The position numbers and the translations under genes were made by a program. The notes under the pieces were generated by a model that was not told where the DNA came from, did no database searches, and saw nothing but the letters and a program-made list of their open reading frames with translations. Shown in pieces: positions 34,782-45,641 of a DNA stretch of 64,000 bases. Origin of the DNA: Terana coerulea (lineage: Eukaryota > Basidiomycota > Agaricomycetes > Polyporales > Phanerochaetaceae). Within the stretch, counting starts at the first letter, position 1. Each line of letters starts with the position of its first letter. The stretch spans positions 248,001 to 312,000 of the forward strand of contig JAKOGH010000649.1 of assembly GCA_024811115.1 (NCBI GenBank). The letters run 5' to 3'.

Positions 34782-35509
34782 CAGAGCGTATTTGATGCGT
34801 GAAGAGTAGGGAGCGAAAACACCAGAGATACTACTAGAGCCATAGAGAGGCTATGTATATGCGCATCGTTATAATTCAATCGCGTTGCATAGCTTTGACC
34901 AACATGTTCCTTGATGACCGGCTCCTGTTCCTAAGTCCCGCTCGTATTAGCGCACAGTTATAGAAGTATCTGGGGAGCCTAAAACACGGTAGAGCATACC
35001 AAACAGCCTCAATGTGCAACCACTGAACCGAAACTCGGGGAATATTTACTGGTCACTGGCTGACTTGAGCTTCCAGAGAAGGGTTGACGGGGTCGCAGCC
35101 GTGATGAGTGAAGTGGTCAAGAATGTCGGGCGCCTCATGGGACTCTGAGTTCAGGTTACACAAATGTGTATGGTGACATAGAGGACGACTTCGGGTGTTG
35201 GAAGGCAAAATTGGCCGGCCAGATGCAGCTCGTCCGTACAACACGAGTGCAGAAAGCGAGAGGCAGCAGCATATAAGAAGGCAGCAGCGACGCCGGAGCG
35301 CGCTCTGATCCCTGGCTTCGAAGCCAAACACCACCACACACGCAGATTGAGAGCCGGGTTCGCGCCGCGCGGCGACACTGGACTTCGTCTCAGCCATCAT
35401 CGTCTCAGGACATTCCTCAAGGCTTCAAGTTCGACTGTGACTTCGCCTGGAGGCCTGTTCGAAAAGCTTTGCTCAAATTCTGTGGCCTCTTCTCAACGAT
35501 GCTCATAGG
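34782..35509. other. divergent promoter region with dispersed repeat
   Basis: Shared upstream region of the membrane/coiled-coil gene (-) and the tandem ABC ATPase gene (+). It contains copy 2 of the dispersed repeat (35180-35275). Small frames here are not credible genes. Confidence 0.5.
35180..35275 (+). repeat. dispersed promoter repeat, copy 2
   Basis: This matches the minus strand of 14550-14635 with blocks GGTGTTGGAAGG, GGCCGGCCAGAT, GCTCGTCC, GCAGAAAGC and GAGGCAGCAGCA in the same order. It lies about 240-330 bases upstream of the ABC ATPase start. Shared orientation toward the downstream gene in both places suggests either a small mobile element with a preference for promoters or a copied regulatory segment. 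Confidence 0.5.
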
Positions 35510-37372
35510 ATGCGACTGCGTACCCACGCGCTTCAGCCTGGCACGTTGCGGAAGCCTTTCTCGACGCAGAGGTCATCCAGTAGTCCTATAATCCACATTC
35601 CGCGATCTTCGATATTTCCATTGGGCGGAACCAAGAAGTCTGGGCCTCTATTCAAGGATGTTTCATGGACGATTCGGCCTGAAGAGGCCTGGGCAGTGTT
35701 GTCGACAAGCTCAAGCGGCGCGAAGACTTCCCTTCTTCGGGCACTCACGGGGCACCTCAGGATTAGCCCGCCTCCACCGCCTCCGGATGGCCTCTTTCCA
35801 TTCTTGAAGGGCAGCGATCCTCACAAGCACGTCTCCTTGGTGAGCTTCGCCCACCGTCCCCAGGCTGCCGGCGGCGCATTCTACGACTTCACAGCTCGGT
35901 ATGGCGCAGTACGGGAGGAAGACAAGAGAACGTTACGAGACACTTTCTTTCCCGAAACGGCGAAGCCTCTGCATGCCCTTGCTGTCCCCGACATGTACAC
36001 CCGCCAAGAAGATCTGGCCCGCCTTCACGCAGATCATGCCAACGAGCAAGCGAAGAGAGATCTGTTCGACGTTTTCGCCTCCAAGCTTGACCTCAACCAG
36101 TTTCTGGACCTCCCTCTGATTGCGTTAAGTAACGGGCAGACAAGGAAGGCTCGAATACTGCAAGCGCTGCTGGAACAGCCGGAGTTGCTCATTCTTGACG
36201 AACCCCTCAGTGAGTGCAAAGTATTATTGGGCCCATTAACTGTTTTTCAAACTCTGTGATCAAGCTGGACTGGATGTAAACACCCGGGCTCTCGTTTTGA
36301 CCTTGCTTCGGTCCTTACATGTCGACAACAAGCCCCATACTATCATCGGAATACGCCCCCAGGACCCCATACCCGATTGGACGACCCATCTAGCATTGAT
36401 ACGCAAAGACGGCACAGTACACACTGGCAAGAAGGAGGACGTATTGCATGCCGCTAGTGATTCACTTCATGCTGGGTGGAAAGCTCCGGTGGTCAGTCAA
36501 GCTTTCCACAGAAACAGCACGGGTGGTGCATTGGTGGACCTGGCCGGTATAAGCGTAGCCTACGGTGATCGTAAAGTAAGTACTAGGCAGCCAAAGGAAC
36601 TACATCTTTCTCATCCGATGTCTAGGTTCTCAAAGAAATCAACTGGACAATCCGCGAGAACTCCCGCTGGCACCTCATTGGCGTCAACGGCGCCGGCAAA
36701 ACCACACTGCTCGCCATGCTCACGGGCGAGCACCCCCAGTCCTACACCCAATCCTCAAAACTCACTCTCTTCTCGCGCCCCCGCGCCAAATGGGCCACGC
36801 CGCACCTGCACGCACGCATCGGCCGCGTCTCGCCCGAGATGCACAACGCGTTCCCGCGTCGGCAGGGCATGTCCGTCTGGGACGCCGTCGGCACTGGCTT
36901 CGAGGGCAGCTTCGTGTCGCGCGGGCGGTTCGGCGTCGGGTTCGGCGCGGACGGCGGCAGGCTCGAGGAGGGTGGCGCAGACGAGCGGTGGCGCGTGAGC
37001 CGGATGTGGGAGGTCCTGCGTGCGCTGGGACCCGCGGCATGGCGCGGCGAGCACAAGAGTGAGACCGAAGCGCAGGAGGCACAGGAGTTCTCCAAGAGGG
37101 CGTTCACGGACCTTGCGCCGGGCGAGCAGTCGGTGGTACTGCTTATGCGTGCATTAGTCGGGAAACCGCCTTTGGTCTTGTTGGACGAGGCGTGGGCGGG
37201 TATGGATGAGGGCATGGTCAAGGCTGCGAGGACTTACCTCCGGGAAGGCGGTGTCGGGGATGGCCAAGCGTGTATTGTTGTGAGCCATTGGGAAGAAGAG
37301 GTACCATGGAATCGAGAAGATGGTGTTCAACGCTTCCGCTTGGCTGACGGTGAAGGTGAAGTGGAGGAATAA
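35510..37372 (+). CDS. tandem ABC ATPase without membrane domain (ModF-like)
   Basis: Two ABC nucleotide-binding domains in one soluble chain. NBD1: a degenerate Walker A (STSSSGAKTS, keeping Lys-Thr), signature LSNGQTRKARIL, Walker B LLILDEPL, with EPLTGLD formed across the intron that starts at about 36211. NBD2: canonical Walker A GVNGAGKTTLL (after an intron at about 36573-36626), signature LAPGEQSVVLL, Walker B LVLLDEAW, and a switch histidine in VVSHWEEE. No transmembrane helices are present. The N terminus (MRLRTHALQPGTLRKPFSTQRSSSS) is Arg/Ser-rich without acidic residues, like a mitochondrial presequence. Fungal proteins of this layout resemble bacterial ModF/PhrA-type tandem ATPases; the substrate is unknown. 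Regulation is not evident. Domain assignment is firm, biological role is not. Confidence 0.85.
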
Positions 37373-37520
37373 AGAAATGTATATCGCGGGTGGGGTGACC
37401 AAGAGCTGCACAAGAAGTAACTGTACAAATCTTGTTTTGATACATACCCATGAAGCAGAATATATATCGTCCGCATTACAATATTACCGCAGCTACGCAA
37501 GAAGTAAAATAATAAAATGT

Positions 37521-40500
37521 TCAAATGGAGAACCTCGTCCAAGCCTCAACAAGTCCAGTGGTCCACTTCGTTGGCGTGGCCCACAGAGGCAGATACGTGA
37601 TCACCTCCTCCAAAGCCGGTATCTGCGCACTAACGTTCGCATGTGGGCCGCCCGCCGTCCCGCTCGCGTACTCCGCCCATTCGCATGCCGCACGACCCTC
37701 CATGGTGAAATCCTCATCTGCGCCCGCCCAAGCAAACTCCACGCTGAACTCCTTCTCCCACGTCCGCGACCAGAGATGCAACGTCTTCGTGCCGCCGCTG
37801 GGCATGTTGTATCCGGGTTGATGCCGCCCGGCGTGCGCGACCGAGAACGACGAGATGGGGTTGTCGAAGTAGAGGATACAGCTCCGTGTGTTATGCCCAG
37901 AGATGGAGATACGGCCAGCGGACGCGTTGACACGTTCTGCGCTGAACTTGATCCACTCCGTGGGTGTCGCCGAGACGTCGCCGCCTGGCGATGGGAGCAA
38001 GTTGCTCTCCCACGCGCACGTCAGCAAGCCCTTGCGGAGAACGTTGTCGATTTCGCACTGGACGTTCTTGCCCCAGGAAGAGGGAAGCTCTCGGATGACC
38101 CTCTTATCGACGCACCCGGCGATACCCGTCAAGAGCGTGGTTGCTTTCACGGCAGGCTTTTCCTCCAAGATAGCGTTGGACGGCTCGAGGACGACAAGGC
38201 CTGGATGATTGAGAGTCAATTGGCGGTTGGAAGCGTGGCTCACTTCGGCCGATGAAGAGGTGTTGCTGAGTTCCAAGCGCTGTTGGAAGAACAACTTCAA
38301 CGGAGCTTCCTGCGTAAACGGGAATGTCGTCCAGGCATAGACAAGGGTGACGGCAAAGACGACGAGAACCGATAGATAGAGCACGCGGTGTATCTTGTGG
38401 GCAAATGGTGCGATGTTGACAAATATGAGCGTACACAGGATAGCAAGCCCTCCGTAGACTGTATAGTGGTATGTTAGTACGAGCACTTTATGGTCATCGA
38501 CAAAGCACGTACCAACGACGGGGCTGCTGCCATCCGCCATCGTGTTGCGAAGCGCATGTGTGAGGACGAGTGTGATTTGGAAAAGCAGCATAACCGGCAG
38601 CGGGATCAGGGCGAACATCTGCAAGATCCACCATCCGTATTCTTCGTGAACTCGTGGCCTATCCTTACTATGATCAATCCTCAACGCCTCGTTGTCAATT
38701 CCGATGATGTATTCTCGTCCACCGGTAGAGTGCCTGCGTTGCTGCTGCATGAGCGGTGTGATCTCCGTCGGCTCGGTCTCTGCAGGCTCAGCTTCGCCTT
38801 CAGCCTCTGGGATCCCAGCCTCTTCATGTCCATCTTCCGGACGCTGGTACATGACACCACGAACGAACCGGTGTCCAGTCGGCGGGACGTTTACCTCCGA
38901 CTCGGGTTCCTCGACGAGGTCCAAGTCGGGCTTGCCGCCATGCCTGTCTGTCCACTTGGCCCTAATGACGCCTTCCACCAGAGCGATGACAGCAGCAAGC
39001 CACGCGGAGAGGTTCCAAGCTGCTATCAAGTATGCGCCGCCAATCTGGAGATGGTTCACGGCGACTGTGCCCAAGACCAAGAACAGCCAGGACAAGAAGT
39101 ACAGCTCGACGAGAATGGCGAACTTCTGGGAAGACGGTGGGGAGGGCCAGATCTTGTAGAATAGCCCGATGGGAAGCGTGAAAGAGAGGAAGGATGCGGC
39201 AATGAATGTCGTTAACACGATATATGGTTTCGAGTGAATCACCTGAAACAGCAGGTCAGGAACAATCTTAGCCACAGATACTCGCCATACTCACCATCGG
39301 ATTGACAAAAACATACCCTGCCACAAGGCCTACGTTCACTCCGATTGTCACCAGTAGTGAGAGCCAAAACCGGCCCCAGCCCATGAGCTTTGCGATTACC
39401 CATTTCATCCTCTCATATGACGTTCGCTCATGGTCGTGCTCATTCGGCATGTGCTCTGTGAGCCCTGTTAGGATAATCTTGCGATATTTGGCCGACTGGG
39501 AAAATACGCACCTTGGGTATGTTTGGTCAAGATCAAGACCCATGCGAGCAAGCCAAGTATAATCAGAGGACCAGCCACGAGGAGGACGACCTGCCAGACG
39601 AACATCGCGCGGAGAGAGAAGCTTATCATCTTGCGCCCAAGGACTGCGTTAGGTTAGTACTAGCATACATGCTATCCAAAAGCGACTTACTGTCAAAGTA
39701 AACACCGGGGTCCCCATTGTCATCAATCTCAGCGCCGTTCAACAGCTCCAAACCGGCTCCTCTGACGGTCTCCATCATAGCCCAGAGGGCCTTACGTCCC
39801 TCGTCTCTACCCATGCCAGGTATGGAATCGAATGGTGTGTGGTAGTAAGCACGGTTCTTGTAGAATGCAAAGTCTATGCCCGCCATGCCCTCTTTCTCAT
39901 CTACACATCTCAATGAGACCACTGAAATGCTGGATAATGCGGAGAGCTTACTGGGTATACCCTGTGCGAAGACCTGAAAATCAGTCAAGCTCCTTATTAC
40001 ACCCCGCGCGAAGGCATCCGCAGAAAGAACGTTTCCGTGTGGATAAGGGACGTTCTTAGAGTTGAAGGATCGCGCTGCCGTCAGAGAAGAACTGCGAAAT
40101 AGGATAGGTCGACTTGTGAAGAAGTAGATTGAGTACACAGATACATAGTTCACACAGAAACGGACTCACCCGCCGGCTGCCGCGCCTCGAGATTGACGAA
40201 CGTCGTAGTCAAGTTCGCCCAAGGATGCTCAAAGAACATGTGTGCGCCATTCAAACTATCCTCCTCGCCGTTATTGAACAGGAATACTGCCGTCCTACGG
40301 GGTCGTCTTTCAGGCGCGGCTAGATAATCCACAAGTTGCAGCAAGGACACCACGCTCATGCCATTGTCTGTTGCACCTGGGGCAGTCGAGACGGAGTCGT
40401 AATGTGCGGAGAAGACGACGCCGTTGCTTCGGACGTCGGGTGAATCGGTGCCGTCTATCTTGACCAAGATGTTCGTGCCTTCAAAGTAGACAGCACCACG

Positions 40501-41001
40501 CTCTGTGACATATGTCGCGTTCGACACCAAGTCATTCGACAGGTGCACATAGGGTTGCGAGTCGACTATCGGTCTGAGTCGGTTCAGGAGGAAGTCGTGA
40601 ACGTCGTCATTGGCATGTGCGGCGTAGGGATGTGGACGAGCAGTTATCTATCATTGGGGCGTGAGCACCAATAAGTCGCGGTATATCTTGAAGAAATTGG
40701 ACTGCGAAGTCTTCTGCTCTCTGAATTGCTAAAGCAAAGCTGACTCCGCTAGTTCCTCTAGAACAGCTCAGAAACCCCTCTACCACCTCCACTCAGTATT
40801 ACGCAATGCATATCAACTCACTATATGAAGGTCCTCGTATGCTTTCTGTAGGTCCAATCCTCCTTGATTCTTCGGTATTCCAGGTGTTTCATCAGTGACC
40901 AGGACTGCCCCGAATATAAGTCCGTAGATGAGGACAGCCAGAATAGAGACCGGGATGGCTGTGAAATGGAAAGGCTCAACAAGCCAATTTTTCAGACCCA
41001 T
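37521..41001 (-). CDS. PFF1: vacuolar membrane protease, M28 family (PFF1-like)
   Basis: Zinc-dependent M28 peptidase embedded in the vacuolar membrane. The start is the ATG at 41001, then a signal-anchor helix (about residues 13-38). After an intron of about 180 nt comes ITARPHPYAAHANDDVHDFL, then the peptidase motifs: FSAHYDSV (His and Asp ligands), PGATDNG, FNNGEED (acid/base Glu and ligand), VNLEA, and HTPFDS (final His). Several short introns follow (near 40170, 39940, 39690, 39520 and 39290). The long C-terminal part (39275-37521) has multiple membrane helices and a lumenal domain, as in the PFF1 family, whose yeast member is YBR074W. The order and spacing of all five metal-binding segments are intact, so the enzyme should be active. 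It is convergent with the ABC ATPase gene, with about 150 bp between the two stops. Confidence 0.88.
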
Positions 41002-41299
41002 GCTGTCAGCCTAGCATATGAGATGAGTAGGGGCGAATGGATGTCGAGCTCAAGGCCCTGGCAGTCATGGCAGTCACGCACGAAGGTGCCTTGGATGCGC
41101 CGGCGTTAAACTGAGACGTCATACCGACAGCTAGCGCCCAACGGTTACTCTGAGCTCTGGCCTCAAGGAATTCTCTTTGTGAAAATGCTGTACAGCACGT
41201 TGATTTGCTCATCCTTTACAGCTCAAGCAAAGGGGCAAGGAATGGGCACATATGGTATTATGCTAAGATACAGTGTTGTGTGAAAGTCGTGCAGGTCGT

Positions 41300-43297
41300 C
41301 TAATCGTCATCGTCCCAGTTGCCCGCCTGCTGCGGGATCTTTGGACCACCTGCAGGCTTGCTCATGATGATGCTGTCTACACTCAGAACAGAGGCAGCGG
41401 CCTCGGTCGCAAGACGGATCGCCCAGGACTTTGCTGCCAACGAGTCGAAGATTTTGTAGTCGGCGGCATTAAGTGTACCGTCGGACTCAGCCTAAGGAGA
41501 CACCGTAAGCATATACGGAGATAAAGGAATCAATTGACATACTTCGACATCCACACCCCAAGATGCGCCACTTTCCTGTTCGTGCTTCGCCCAGAGCCTG
41601 CTGACTACCTCGTTACCCTCGGCACCACCCAGGGCATTCTCGGCGAGCGTCTTCGGGATGACCTCGAGCGCAGTGGCCCACCGGCGGACACCATGCTGCG
41701 AGAGGCCCTTGATGCCCGCACCATACGCGTCCACCCGCTTCGCGAGCTCCAGCTCCGTCGCACCTGCGCCCGGCACCAGCCGTCCGTCCTTCAAGAGCGC
41801 CTTGATGACGTTGACACCGTCGTCGATGGCACGCTCAAGGTCGTCCAGGTGGTTCGTGGTCGCACCACGAAGGACCACAGTTGCCGTGCGCGTCTTTTCG
41901 CCCACTGACGCAGCATCGTAGCCCTCATCACCCTCAACGAGCTGTCGCAGCACGGTAACACGGTCGCCGCCAATTTCGATAGTCTCTAAGACATCGATAA
42001 AGCCGGCTTCCTCGGGCGTTGGCGCGCCCATACGCGCAAGTGGTGTTGCATTGACGACGCGGCACAGACGGCGAAGCTCGAATTTTGAAAGAACCTTGAG
42101 GACGGCGATATCCATCCGGTTCAGATAGTGCAGCGCAAGCTCGCCGATAGTCGAACCGGCGATAATGACCTTGATGCCAGAGTCTGCGATCTCTTGGAAA
42201 ATCTTCTCAAGGTGCTTCTCTTCGCCAGTGGTGAAGTTGAGCATCTCTTCCTTGTTTTTGATAAGAACTGTGCCCTTGGTTTCTGTCTGGGCGATGTCAA
42301 GACCGCAAGTGAAGACGGCAACCTTGCCCTTCTTGACTTTCTTCAGCATGCCTGCGAATGATATTATGAAAGCATTCAAGGGTAACCGTCATACATACGC
42401 ACCTTCTGGCTCACGGCCGAAAACCATACCACGAACAACTTTGCTACCCGCCAAGCTGCCACCCATGATCTTCACTACTCGAACATTGTCCACGTTAAAG
42501 TTCTTCGGGTTTGGTGGCATAACGGCCAGCGCTGCCTCCGCGACGAGAGATGCAAGGGTGTCTTCATAGCCATATTGCTTGGATGCGATAGCCGGCTTAA
42601 GTGCGATGGCGAGGGTTTCATGGGTCAATGGAGAAGGGAGAGAGGAGTTTGACAGAGCTGCTAGAGATTAATATGCATCGTGCTACAAGCATATCGAATA
42701 CGCACTCTCGAGTTCTTCCAAGCCTTTTTGCATGCAAGCTCGTACCCACGAGTAATCTCACTCGGATGGAGACCCATGATCAGCAGGTGTTCTGCCTTCT
42801 TCAGCAGCTCTCCGGCGAGGATGATAACCATATTAGTCGCGTCTCCCATCTATCCAGACGCGTGTCAGCGATGCTCTACGGGACGTGAATTGATCACGGA
42901 GCACCTCAGCCTCTTGAGCTTGTGATGCCATAACAAGTAGCTTGGCTGCTGGGTGCACGACCTCCACTTCACGAATAATCGTCGCAGCATCGGATGTGAC
43001 GAAAAGCTTGCCGAGGTGATTGATCAAGAGCTTGTTACGGCCTGCGTATGCATCAGACCAGAGAGCTAGCAGGGCATAGACTCAGAGGTACACACCATTT
43101 GGACCGAAACTTGTCCTAACGAGGTCTGAAAGCTCTGCGACGGCTTGGATGTTCCTCAGGATGGCATCTTCCAGACCTTGCAAGTGCTGAATGGCATTCA
43201 ATTACAGATGTCTGTGTTCATCAAGCCGTACACGACACACCTTGTAGCCATCTTTAAAGAGCTGAATATTGTTTGCCTTAGGAACCTTGAGAGACAT
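41300..43297 (-). CDS. CCT8: chaperonin CCT/TRiC subunit theta
   Basis: Subunit of the eight-member cytosolic chaperonin that folds actin and tubulin. The start MSLKVPKANNIQLFKDGYK is at 43297. Exons follow with typical group II chaperonin motifs: LSDLVRTSFGPNG...NKLLINHLGKLFVTSDAATIIREVEVVHPAAKLL, the GDATN nucleotide-binding loop (GDGT/S in most paralogues), KKGKVAVFTCGLDIAQTETKGTVL, GAPTPEEAG, and the ATPase segment DDGVNVIKALLKDGRLVPGAGATELELA. It ends in acidic NWDDDD before the TAG at 41302-41300. The KANNIQ start and TKGTVLI region are characteristic of theta rather than the other subunits. About six introns of normal length. It is divergent from the SDR-fold gene, with about 335 bp between the two ATGs. 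Confidence 0.92.
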
Positions 43298-43633
43298 GGC
43301 AAACGACGTCTATAATTTTGGGAAGGAACCTGGTAAGGTCGAAACAGAAGCTGCAGAGCTTGCGCGAGCAAGTCTACAGCTAGGGCGCTAAGTCTTCAGA
43401 TCGCGATCTGTGATGGACTGCCTGTTTGGGCGATTCGAACGTCAGCACACAGCTCATCCTCCCCCGTCCACCGTGACCAAAGCCTTGAAGTTGAAGCTGG
43501 AAACTTGAAGCTTGAAGCTCACTATTCATTACATAAATCTGTCGGTCCTTTTCCGTACGTATCTTCGCGGGCATGATGTATGAGATGTGACGCTTATACG
43601 TGCTTTCTTAGCCAATCCTCAAGCAGTACGTTT

Positions 43634-45318
43634 ATGGTCTTGCAAGCCGGTTACACGTTAGCGACGTATGTTCTCCGACCATTGGCAGGTTACTACTGGC
43701 ACACTGCTGTCGGAGTCGGCACTGTGGTCGTCACCTATGCCTTTGCACAAGGGAGAGTGACGAATAGAGAGCGCGACTTGCATGCCAGGACAATCCTGGT
43801 CACCGTGCGTTCTGTCCACTCAGACCCAGACATGATCATAATTCAGCTTTAGTAGGGCGCGTTCACACCGCTGGGCCTCACCCTCATAGCCAACTTGGCT
43901 TCAAGGGGCGCACACATCATTGCAATATCCCCATATCCCTTGGAAGACCCCCTCCCCGATCTGATCATACCTGCTCTGCGCACGACCACGAAGAATGAGA
44001 ACATCTACGCGGACTACGTGGACCTGACGTCGCCTGCGGCCATCAAAGAGTTCTGCACCAAGTTCTTGACCGGAGAGGACCAGAGGCTGGATGCGATTGT
44101 GTTTGCACACGAGGCTCCGGGGATTGGGTCGCTGTTCGTCTCGAAGGCTGCGCACGAGGAGAGAAGAGAGGCGGCGTCGCTCGCTACGTTCCTCATCACA
44201 ACTCTGCTCCTCCCCGCGCTCCTGGTCGCGCCAGTCGAACGCGACATCCGTATCGTGACCGCCGTCAATCCCTTCTACGCAGCGGCTATACCGACGTTCA
44301 CCAGCGATGTGGTGTCCAGCATGATATCGACCCTTGCTCCCCGAGGGCTGCTGGTTTCTGAAGGACACCGCGCCCTGCGCACAGTGGTCCTGACTCGACA
44401 TCTGCAGCGGATCTTGAACGCGCTTCCGAATCGTGCTCCGACATTCGACTCGAAGATGCCCGGCGGTGTCGCACCTGAGCCAGGCCAGAGCCCGCCTCGG
44501 GATGCATCTGTGGAACCTCAGTCCGCCGAAGCGCAGAATCTCCCGAAGGTTCCCTCGAACATCGTGGCCGTATCCGTGGCCCCAGGTATGAGCCGCATCG
44601 AAACGATACGAGCTGCTCTCGGAGCAGAGCGCGAGCTCAACTTCGACAGCTGGTCCAGCCTAGGCTATGTGATGTAAGCTCTACCTTTCCAGCTCTAGCT
44701 CCCTACTATAACCTGGGCAATTACAGTTACTTCATCCTGTTTCCTATCGTATGGCTGTTTGCGAAGGGCCCCAGCATGGCGATGCAGTCAGCTCTGCATG
44801 CCCTGTTCCTGCCGACGCCGTTCAAGCGTGCATTGGCATACATGAAGACAGCCGCGACTGGGGAGGCTGCCTCCGCCGGTAGTGAAGACCAGGCTTCTTC
44901 CGCGAAAACCAAGCCACAGTCTCCTCTTGTAGAGGAAGATTCGTTTGTAGAGATCCTCAAGCCTGGTGCCCTGTACCGCGAATGCGCGGTGGTGAAATTG
45001 GCGCTGCCACCTCTTCCGGAGGCGCCAAAGGAGGACGCCGTGGCTGTGGATGCGAAGACGGAGAAGACAACGGCGCAGAAAAAGGCGGAAGAGAAGAAGA
45101 GGGAGAAAGGAGAGAAGAAGGATGAGATAGACGAGTTGCTGGAGATTGAAGATGACGGGGAGTATGGCGGTGAGGGTATCGGGCGTGTCGTGTGGGAGTG
45201 GTATGAGAATCATCTTAAGGAATGGGAGGCGAAGGAGAAGAGAGAGTATCCCGACAGGTACGAGAAAAGAGACGCTGCCACAGATGACGCGAAGGAGACG
45301 GCGAAATTAAGCTCATGA
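43634..45318 (+). CDS. SDR-fold membrane-associated oxidoreductase-like protein
   Basis: The N-terminal hydrophobic segment (VLRPLAGYYWHTAVGVGTVVVTYAF) is followed by a Rossmann-type start, ARTILVTGAFTPLGLTLIANLASRGAHIIAIS, whose glycine motif is completed across an intron (43804-43853). The middle keeps SDR-like strands (IYADYVDLTS, LDAIVFAHEA, IRIVTAVNPFYAA), but the usual catalytic Tyr-x3-Lys is not visible at the expected place, so it may be a non-catalytic or divergent SDR. After a second intron (44674-44727) comes a second hydrophobic segment (YFILFPIVWLF), then a long charged C-terminal tail rich in Lys and Glu. The layout recalls yeast YNL181W (Pbr1), a membrane-linked oxidoreductase; that match is from general resemblance only. 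Start taken at ATG 43634 (MVLQAGY); an upstream in-frame ATG at 43580 is less likely because it adds a non-conserved Ser/Cys-rich stretch. Confidence 0.7.
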
Positions 45319-45641
45319 GTACTGTACGCTGCCGACAGCGTACAATTCCTTCTACTAGGCCTTAGTATCTTAATTCGTTCATTTACTATCCATGTGACAC
45401 TTACTTAATTGCTAAGTGTGGATACAATACTATCATACATCCCATATACAAATCGCAAAGCAAGTCCTGCGAGAGAAACTTGGTTCCTTGTTACGATGAT
45501 TATGTGAATACCATATGTCTCGATACACCACCCTCAGCATTCCACTAGAGAGTCCTATGTATAATCGCGAAAGTCATCCCAGTTAGTTTCTGGTCAAGTG
45601 AAAGGGGTAGAATTAGAGAGGCTTGGAAAATTACGACACTC
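45319..45641. other. convergent intergenic region
   Basis: AT-rich spacer between two genes that end toward each other. No coding or RNA gene signal; it presumably holds both 3' UTRs. Confidence 0.5.
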
